Program-made: the position numbers and the translations under genes
The notes under the pieces: generated by a model
Database searches by the model: none
What the model was told of the DNA's origin: nothing
Seen by the model: the letters and a program-made list of their open reading frames with translations, nothing else
Assembly (NCBI RefSeq): GCF_029893585.1
Contig: NZ_JARXYX010000008.1
Location: 227,773-291,772 of the forward strand
DNA: 64,000 nt
Reading direction: 5' to 3'
Source: Streptomyces sp. LBL
GTDB lineage: Bacteria > Actinomycetota > Actinomycetes > Streptomycetales > Streptomycetaceae
Shown here: one piece after another, positions 26,801 through 33,234 of the stretch
Layout: every line of letters starts with the position of its first letter
How positions within the stretch are numbered: position 1 is the stretch's first letter

Positions 26801-28885
26801 TCACGGTGCGGGCAGGTCACGGGGGGTCGGCGCGGGAGTGCTCTGCAGGACCCGCCGCAGGACTCGGGGAGAGGTGAGCAGAGTGTGGGGCGGCGTCAAC
26901 AGGAAGAGGACGTCACGGTTGGCCGTGCACACGACCGGATCGCTCGGTACGTGATCACGCACGCGGCCGACGTACCGGTTCAGCAGCCGGGCGACAGGGC
27001 CGCTCCGTACCGCGTTGCCGGTGACCCCCGGCACGGGGCTGTCCGCGCCGGTCGCCACCTCCCATGCCGAGCGGGAGGACCGCAGCAACGCCCGCTGCAG
27101 GGCGTACACCGCGGGGGTGCGTCCGCCGGCCAGTTCCTTCTTGAGGGCGACCGCGTTCAGGGCTGCTGCGGACAGGCCCTGCCCGTAGACGGGGTTGAGC
27201 GCGCACAGCGCGTCCCCGACGACGAGCAGTCCGGTGCCGCCGCGTCCCAGGCGGTCGTAGCGGCGGCGCCGGTTGGCGGTGTGCCGGTACCCCACAGGCC
27301 GGGCGATCGGACGGGCCGTGCTGAGCCATTTGTGGGGAGCGGGGTGCGGCAGCCGGTCGGCGAAGTCGACGAACCCCTCCGGGTCGGTGGGCGGTGCCTG
27401 GCCCCGTGGCCCGGACAGGGTGACCAACCAGCGGTCGCCCTCGGCGGGCAGGACGATCGCGCCGAACGGCTGCTCCGCATCGGGCACGATGTAGAAACCT
27501 CTGAGGTCCTCGGTCGGGGCGTCGGCGTGGAAGGCGCAGGTGGCATAGGCCCGCCCGGTCTCCACCACCTCTTCGGCGGGGGGCCGGCCGCCCAGCTCGG
27601 TCAGCCACTGGGGCGTACGGCTGGCCCGCCCGGTGGCGTCCACCACGAGGTCGGCCGTGAGTTCGTGCCTGGCGTGGTGATCGTCGCCGCGGTCCCGCAC
27701 CACGACGCCGGTGATGTGGCCGGGTCGGCCGAGCAGGCCCGTCGCCTCGACTCCCGGCCGGACCTCGATGCGGGAGCCGGCCAGGACCAGTCGGCGGATG
27801 TGGTGCTCCAGGAGCGGGCGGGTCGGGGTCATGATCGGCGCGGACGGATTACGGCGGGATATCCACTGTCCCGCCTGCCACACCCCGAGGTCCCCCGGCA
27901 CCGCCAGACAGGGCGCGCCCGCCTCCGTCAGCTCGGGCAGCAGCCCCGGCAGCAGCTCGTCCAAGGCGTTCATCCCGCTGGCCAGCAAAACGTGGGTGTG
28001 ACGTGACTGCGGCACACCGGCACGGGGTCCGGGGCTGCCCTCGTACTGGTCGCGTTCGAGCAACGTCACCCGTTCCGCGTGGTCCACGAGGACGTGCGCG
28101 GTGAGCAGCCCCGCCACACTGCCGCCCACGACGACCACGTGTCCCAGCGAGGGCCGCGCGGACGACGAGGGCAGCGCGGATGACGCGGGCCGGGCGGACG
28201 ACGAGGGCCGGGCGGACGACGAGGGCAGCGGCCGGCCGGCGAGGGCGTCCTCGTGGTCCGGCCGCGACGGCGGTACGGCGGGGTGTTCCGTCGGCGACGG
28301 CGGTACAGCCCGCTGCTCACCAGCCGGCACCTCGTCGACCCTGGCGGCCAGGAAGTCGGCACCGGAGGTCTGGCCCGTGCCCGGCAGGTCACCGAGCATG
28401 TGACCGACCAGTTCCAGGTGCGTGCTCCGCCACCGCCGTACAGCGTCGTTCAGCTCGCCGAGCCGCCGGGCCTCCTCCGGCGAGTACTCGCCGCCATCGT
28501 GCTTCGTCAGACGTCTGACCCGTGAGAACAGCTCCTTGAACTGCACCGAGTCCAGCCCGCTCGCCGTGCCGAACCGGTCCCGGAACCGCAGGAAGTCCTC
28601 CGGGCGCAGCATGCGGCGCAGCAGCGTCAACTGCCCTGTCAGGGCGTCCACCAGCGCCGCCGCCCGTTCCAGCCGGTGGCAGAAGCACTGCTGCCCGCAC
28701 GGGCCGGCGTCGATGTGTCTCAGGTCGACGAGGACCTGGCTGAGCAGGGTCTCCGCCGCCTGGTGCACGACGATGAAGAGCCGCTCGCTGTCACTCAGGT
28801 CCCGCTGCTCCGCCGGCGTCAGCGGCTGCTGCAACGAGAGCAGTTCGTCGAGACGCAGGTACGTCGCATAGGTCGGTGGGGTCAT
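26801..28885 (-). CDS. Fusion: tryptophan-2,3-dioxygenase-like domain plus FAD-dependent epoxidase-like monooxygenase
   Basis: 694 residues. Residues 1-185 match the heme enzyme tryptophan 2,3-dioxygenase: YATYLRLDELLSLQQPL, ERLFIVVHQ with the distal His at H41, PEDFLRFRDRFGTASGLDSVQF, and WRSTHLELVGHMLGDLPGTG with the proximal heme His at H156. It is compact compared with the usual 260-280 residues. Residues 186-247 are a Pro/Ser/Ala-Arg linker with SSARP repeats. Residues 248-694 are a flavoprotein monooxygenase: GGSVAGL (254-260), RAGVPQSRHTHVLL, and VVGDALCALNPVYGQGLSAAAL. The second half resembles squalene-epoxidase-like enzymes that epoxidise prenyl chains before cyclisation. GAGGAG precedes the ATG, 27 bases after the second prenyl synthase. 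The fusion suggests one protein handles an indole and a prenyl group. Confidence 0.85.
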   Translation of the reverse strand: MTPPTYATYLRLDELLSLQQPLTPAEQRDLSDSERLFIVVHQAAETLLSQVLVDLRHIDAGPCGQQCFCHRLERAAALVDALTGQLTLLRRMLRPEDFLRFRDRFGTASGLDSVQFKELFSRVRRLTKHDGGEYSPEEARRLGELNDAVRRWRSTHLELVGHMLGDLPGTGQTSGADFLAARVDEVPAGEQRAVPPSPTEHPAVPPSRPDHEDALAGRPLPSSSARPSSSARPASSALPSSSARPSLGHVVVVGGSVAGLLTAHVLVDHAERVTLLERDQYEGSPGPRAGVPQSRHTHVLLASGMNALDELLPGLLPELTEAGAPCLAVPGDLGVWQAGQWISRRNPSAPIMTPTRPLLEHHIRRLVLAGSRIEVRPGVEATGLLGRPGHITGVVVRDRGDDHHARHELTADLVVDATGRASRTPQWLTELGGRPPAEEVVETGRAYATCAFHADAPTEDLRGFYIVPDAEQPFGAIVLPAEGDRWLVTLSGPRGQAPPTDPEGFVDFADRLPHPAPHKWLSTARPIARPVGYRHTANRRRRYDRLGRGGTGLLVVGDALCALNPVYGQGLSAAALNAVALKKELAGGRTPAVYALQRALLRSSRSAWEVATGADSPVPGVTGNAVRSGPVARLLNRYVGRVRDHVPSDPVVCTANRDVLFLLTPPHTLLTSPRVLRRVLQSTPAPTPRDLPAP

Positions 28886-28912
28886 CAGGCCAACTCCTCG
28901 GGTGAGTCCGCA

Positions 28913-29908
28913 CTACACCAGGCGACCGGGCACGGTGAGGTCCATCAGCGCGTCCCGGTGGATGCCGGGCGGCAGGACCTCCAGCGCCGTCGCGGCCATC
29001 CGCACGTGACGGTGCGACACCTCGCGCGCCGCCGCTGTCCCGTCGTATGTGTGGACCAGCTCCGCCATGGCCTCGTAGCGCGCCTCGGTCGGTACGGAGG
29101 TGTCGGCGAGCAGGCGCTCGATCCGCCGCTGCTCCTGTTCGGAGGCGCGTTCGTGGGCGAGCAGCACCGGCAGGGTGGGCCGGCCGTTGCGGACGTCGGA
29201 GACGTTCGGCTTGCCCGCCCGTGTTCCGTCGTAGGCCATCAGGTCGTCGCGGATCTGGTACGCAATACCCAGCTGGTCGCTGTACTCGCTGAGCGCCTTC
29301 AGAGACGTGTCGTCCGCACCGCCCAGGGTGGCGCCGACGCCGCAGGCCATCCACAGCAGGGCGCCGCTCTTGTCCGCGATCATGCTGAGGTACTCGTCGA
29401 CGGAGCAGATGCCGCGGCTCATCCGGATCTCCCGGAGGGCCGCGTCCCCGATGCGCACTCCGGCCTTGGAGAGGACCCCGAGCGCCCGTGCGACCCGCGC
29501 CGCCGGGGCCCCGGCTTCCTGGCATTCGGCCAGGGCGGCGAAGCCGTGGAAGAACAGTCCGTCGCCGCCGACGATCGCCGCCGACTCCCCGAACACCGTG
29601 TGCGCGGCCGGCTTGCTGCGCCGCTCCGCGTCGCTGTCGATGATGTCGTCGTGCATCATCGCGCCGACCTGTACACATTCCAGACCCACCGCCGCAGGAA
29701 GGACGGTCGCTATGTCACCTCCCACCACGAGACTGGACCGGATCACCAGCCAGGGACCCATCATCTTCCCGAAGGGCATCAGGCCGTACCGCACCAACTC
29801 ATCAAGGCCCGAAACGTCGTGCGGCCACCGGTTCTCGACCTCCGCCCGCACGATTGCTGCCACTTCGGGATCAGCGACCTGAGGAACATCGATGTCGGTC
29901 ATGCACAC
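28913..29908 (-). CDS. trans-Polyprenyl diphosphate synthase 2 or synthase-like prenyltransferase
   Basis: 331 residues. First Asp-rich motif DDIID in GAMMHDDIIDSDAERRSKPAAHTVFG; second YQIRDDLMAYDG. DKSGALLWMACGVGATLGG and NGRPTLPVLLA fit the isoprenyl-synthase family. The usual GGKxxRP substrate loop is less clear (GKMMGPWLVIRSSLVVGG), which differs from synthase 1. Two synthases in one operon could mean a heteromer, two chain lengths, or that this one transfers a prenyl group to an aromatic acceptor, as PaxC does in fungi. First gene of the nine-gene operon; MCMTD start, with an alternative ATG two codons later. Confidence 0.82.
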   Translation of the reverse strand: MCMTDIDVPQVADPEVAAIVRAEVENRWPHDVSGLDELVRYGLMPFGKMMGPWLVIRSSLVVGGDIATVLPAAVGLECVQVGAMMHDDIIDSDAERRSKPAAHTVFGESAAIVGGDGLFFHGFAALAECQEAGAPAARVARALGVLSKAGVRIGDAALREIRMSRGICSVDEYLSMIADKSGALLWMACGVGATLGGADDTSLKALSEYSDQLGIAYQIRDDLMAYDGTRAGKPNVSDVRNGRPTLPVLLAHERASEQEQRRIERLLADTSVPTEARYEAMAELVHTYDGTAAAREVSHRHVRMAATALEVLPPGIHRDALMDLTVPGRLV

Positions 29909-30010
29909 GACGTTAGGGACGCGGTACCGGGGCTGTCGTCACCGCTGGCCGGCCTCGGCCCGAGTGGGACCGAGGGATGGCATCTTTGGCCCGGAGGCAG
30001 TAGTGCTTGG

Positions 30011-33001
30011 TCAGGTCAACGCCTGCGTCAGCCGGCCTCCCAGGCTGGCCGCGGCCAGCTCGACGCGGGAACGACAGCCGGTACGGGCGAACAAGCGGGT
30101 CAGATAGTTCTCCACCGTCTTCTCGCTGATCTGGAGGCGCAACGCGATCTGCCGGTTGGTCAGGCCCTCGCCGATCAGCTCGATGATACGTCGCTCGGTG
30201 ACGGCCAGTGCCTCCCGCTGGCCGCGAGCCCGTGGTGCGGGAACCCCGCGTTCGCGGGTCACCTCGCGGACGCGTTCCAGCAGTAACGACGCACCGCACT
30301 GGGTGGCCAGGCCGTGGGCCTCGCGCAGCCAGGGACGCGGGTTCTCGGCGAACCGCGCGATGACGAGGCACGAGTCCAGCAGCGCCGGCAGGTCTCCCCG
30401 GGCCCTGGTCAGATGGACGGCCAGCCGGGCCTGTCGGACATCGCGGTGCACCAGGCCGCGCGCCAGGAAGAGGCTCTCCCTCAGGTCCGTCCCGGCCTCG
30501 CGGTGCAGAAGCTCGATCTCCTCCAGCAGGCCCGCCGCGCCGTCCTGGTCGTCGACGAACACAGCCATCCGCACCGCCCGCTTCAGGAGGAAGGGCAGGC
30601 CCTCATACAGCCCGGCCCGGCGCAGCTGTCGGCTGACCCGCAGAGCCAGCGGCGCCGCCCGCCTGCCCTCGCCCGTGCCCCTGAACAGGCCGATCCTCAC
30701 CCAGGCGCGCATCACGGCGAGCCAGGGGACCGGCTCCACGTCGGCCAGCCACTGGGCCGCCTGCGGGGACTCGCCGCGGGCGGCACACATGTCGGCGGCG
30801 AAGAGACGAGCCGCGTGGTGCACCAACGTGTCCTCGGAGTCCGACAGTTCCAGCTCCCGCACCGCGGACATGGCCTGCGACCAGTCGGCACCGACATAGC
30901 CCCGCACCACCCGGCGGTACACGCCGAGCACACCGGTCGCGGGGGCCCGGTACCGGACACCGAGCACGAGCTGGGTCATGGTGGCCATGTTGACCATCGA
31001 GGCCGCGCGGTGCTGCCCGTCCGGCCTTCGGGAGGGCGCCGCCCGGCCCGAGCGGCGCCAGGCCCGCTCGTAGGCGCCGGGGTCACCGGACAGCGCGGTA
31101 CTCAGCAGCTCCATCCGGTCGGCCGGGGCCAACTCCTGGATCCCCACCGGGTCGGCCGGGGCCAACCTCTGAATCCCCACCGGAGCGATCGGCACCAACC
31201 CCTGAATCCCCACCGGAGCGATCGGCACCAACCCCTGAATCCCCACCGGAGCGAATGGCACCAACCCCTGAATCCCCACCGGAGCGAATGGCACCAACCC
31301 CTGAATCCCCACCGGAGCGATCGGGGTCAACCCCTGGGCCTCAACCGAGTCGACCCGCACCACCTCCCGAGCCCCAACCGCATCGACCGGCCCGCGTGCC
31401 CCAGGCATCGGCCCGCATGCCCCAGGCACCTTGCCGGGCGCCGACGGACGGCCGAACCACCACAGCGCGAAGCCGATCGTCTCGCGGCCCGTGATGCCCT
31501 CGTCCAGCAGCGACCGCACGGCCTCCTCGGCGGGCGGCTCGCCGGAGTGCAGGGCGAACAGGACTGCGGCGAGGCGGATCTCCGCCAGGGAGCTTGGAGC
31601 GCAGCCCTGTTCCGCGTACTGGGTGAGCACGTCGCGCAGCAACTCGTACCGGCCCGTTCGGACGACCAGATTCAGCAGCCGGGTCAGCGTACGGGCGTGT
31701 TCCGGTTCGCCCGGGGGCAGGCGGCGCAGCGCGGCCACGTACCACAGGGACGCGCGGTCCGGTTGGTCCGCCTCGGCGTCCACGGCCAGGTCGAGCAGCC
31801 GGGTGACCATGGGCGCTTCGAGTACGACGGCCGTCCCGCCGCGCGCGATGTGGTCGGCGAGCATCACGGGGTCGAATCCGTCGCGTCGCCGGTGCCGGGC
31901 CAGCAGCCGCTCGGCGATCGACGTGTGCAGCGCGTCAGCCCGGTGGGTGCCCGACGGGCCGGCGACGGCGGCCGCCAAGGCGGGGCACCGGCAGCTCACC
32001 CGGCCCGCCGGGTCGGCGACCAGCACCTCCGCGTCGATCAACTGGTCGAGTAATCGGCCGCAGTCGGTGAGATCGGCGCCGATCGCCTCGGCGAGCAGCG
32101 GCAGATCGGCGACGCTGAAGCCGTCCCACACGGCGATCGAGGACAGCAGTTCCGCCGCCAGGTCGCCAAAAGAAGCGACCCTGCGCAGGAGGTGATGGTC
32201 GGCGGCCAGTTCGATCGCCTCCGACGGTGAGCGCAGGCACAGTCGGCCGCGGAAGACGGTCAGGCGGCCACGTCTCCGCAGATCGGCGAGGGTGCCCAGC
32301 ACCGTACCGGGGTTGCCGAACAACGGTCCCAGAGCCGTGCGCAGGATGTCCGGCACCCCCTCGTCGAGTCGCGCACCCTGCGCGCGGCGCGCCAGGGACT
32401 CCGCGATGTCGTCGGCCAGCGGCCCGAGAGTCACCACCTGATCGGCGGCGGCCAGCAGTTCGGCGAGCCCCGGGGCATGCTCCGCGCTCTCCTCGCAGGT
32501 GGCCAGCACCAGGCACCCGGACCGGCGTGCCGCGGTGAGCGTGGGGGCGGGCTCGGCGACCGCGTGTACATCGTCGGTCAGAATCGCGGTGCGTCCCTGA
32601 CGACCGATCCCGTCGAACAGGTTGCCCAGCGCGGTGACCATGGACGGCGCCCACCCGCCGGTGTTCTGTCCTGCCGCGTCACTCAGCCGGGCCACCACGC
32701 CGAGCGAGTCGGCCAGCCCGGTCTCCTGGAACTGCTCGAACTGGTCGCGCACGGCGCGCACCAGCGGTGCGAGGCCGAACGCGTCGTCGCCGAGGCTGTC
32801 CGGACCGGCGCCCAGGCGCACCGGCAGGACGGGCATCCCGGCCGCGCGCAGGATCCGCTCCGCCACGTCCAGCAGCGCGGTTCTGCCGATGCCGGCCGGC
32901 CCTTTGAGGACGATCAAGCGTCCACCGTCGGCGGCCGCCGCCTCGCGCAGCACCGCCAGTTCCTGGTCCCTGCCCCGGACTACGGCGCGTGCTCGAGCCA
33001 C
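30011..33001 (-). CDS. Giant LuxR-family ATPase regulator (LAL type), variant Walker A
   Basis: 996 residues. N-terminal AAA module with LKGPAGIGRTALLDVA, where Walker A Lys is replaced by R40, and a Walker B-like TAILTDDVHAV. Long TPR-like helical middle; C-terminal LuxR helix-turn-helix LAVTERRIIELIGEGLTNRQIALRLQISEKTVENYLTRLFARTG. Residues about 555-628 are an 11-residue tandem repeat (APVGIQGLVP). The GTG at 33001 with AGGAGA upstream is preferred over an ATG further out that would use low-complexity sequence. Two TTA codons (complement of 30283-30285 and 32051-32053 areas). Likely a pathway-specific activator for the adjoining operon. Confidence 0.85.
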   Translation of the reverse strand: MARARAVVRGRDQELAVLREAAAADGGRLIVLKGPAGIGRTALLDVAERILRAAGMPVLPVRLGAGPDSLGDDAFGLAPLVRAVRDQFEQFQETGLADSLGVVARLSDAAGQNTGGWAPSMVTALGNLFDGIGRQGRTAILTDDVHAVAEPAPTLTAARRSGCLVLATCEESAEHAPGLAELLAAADQVVTLGPLADDIAESLARRAQGARLDEGVPDILRTALGPLFGNPGTVLGTLADLRRRGRLTVFRGRLCLRSPSEAIELAADHHLLRRVASFGDLAAELLSSIAVWDGFSVADLPLLAEAIGADLTDCGRLLDQLIDAEVLVADPAGRVSCRCPALAAAVAGPSGTHRADALHTSIAERLLARHRRRDGFDPVMLADHIARGGTAVVLEAPMVTRLLDLAVDAEADQPDRASLWYVAALRRLPPGEPEHARTLTRLLNLVVRTGRYELLRDVLTQYAEQGCAPSSLAEIRLAAVLFALHSGEPPAEEAVRSLLDEGITGRETIGFALWWFGRPSAPGKVPGACGPMPGARGPVDAVGAREVVRVDSVEAQGLTPIAPVGIQGLVPFAPVGIQGLVPFAPVGIQGLVPIAPVGIQGLVPIAPVGIQRLAPADPVGIQELAPADRMELLSTALSGDPGAYERAWRRSGRAAPSRRPDGQHRAASMVNMATMTQLVLGVRYRAPATGVLGVYRRVVRGYVGADWSQAMSAVRELELSDSEDTLVHHAARLFAADMCAARGESPQAAQWLADVEPVPWLAVMRAWVRIGLFRGTGEGRRAAPLALRVSRQLRRAGLYEGLPFLLKRAVRMAVFVDDQDGAAGLLEEIELLHREAGTDLRESLFLARGLVHRDVRQARLAVHLTRARGDLPALLDSCLVIARFAENPRPWLREAHGLATQCGASLLLERVREVTRERGVPAPRARGQREALAVTERRIIELIGEGLTNRQIALRLQISEKTVENYLTRLFARTGCRSRVELAAASLGGRLTQALT
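31118..31337 (-). repeat. 33-bp in-frame tandem repeat inside the LAL regulator
   Basis: Units begin at 31140, 31173, 31206, 31239, 31272 and 31305 (ATCCCCACCGG at the start of each). The central copies are nearly identical and the outer ones have diverged. Each encodes 11 residues of the type LVPIAPVGIQG. The strict multiple of three and the intact frame show selection to keep the protein readable. Confidence 0.95.
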
Positions 33002-33234
33002 TGCCGATCTCCTCTCGTTGCGCCTGGTGCGGCGAGGACCCGCAGGGCTGTCGCCCTTCCCCGTGTCGGCGTCCGGGGTGCGTTCGTCGTGCGTTCGTGG
33101 TGCGTTCCTCGTTCGTTCGTGTGCGTTCGTCGTGCGTCCGGGGTCGGCTCCTCTCGGAGTCAACTCCCCATTCAGAAAAGCTATTATAACGTTCAAATGT
33201 TCTACTTGGTCGGTGTGCTGGGCATACTGGTGAG
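33002..33234. promoter_or_regulatory. Divergent promoter region between the two giant regulators
   Basis: Contains imperfect repeats of GTGCGTTCGTC (33078-33150) and a sharply AT-rich island, AGCTATTATAACGTTCAAATG (33179-33199), the lowest GC stretch of the cluster. TATTAT/TATAAC there could serve as a -10 element for the + strand gene. GTTC occurs twice (33191 and 33199) as a possible half-site repeat. Confidence 0.5.

Noticed and set aside
26674..26820. Longer start for prenyl synthase 1
   Set aside because: It would overlap the TDO-FAD gene and adds 49 residues unlike any prenyl synthase.
31118..31337. Regular repeats that might be a CRISPR array
   Set aside because: The repeats are contiguous without unique spacers and keep a protein reading frame.
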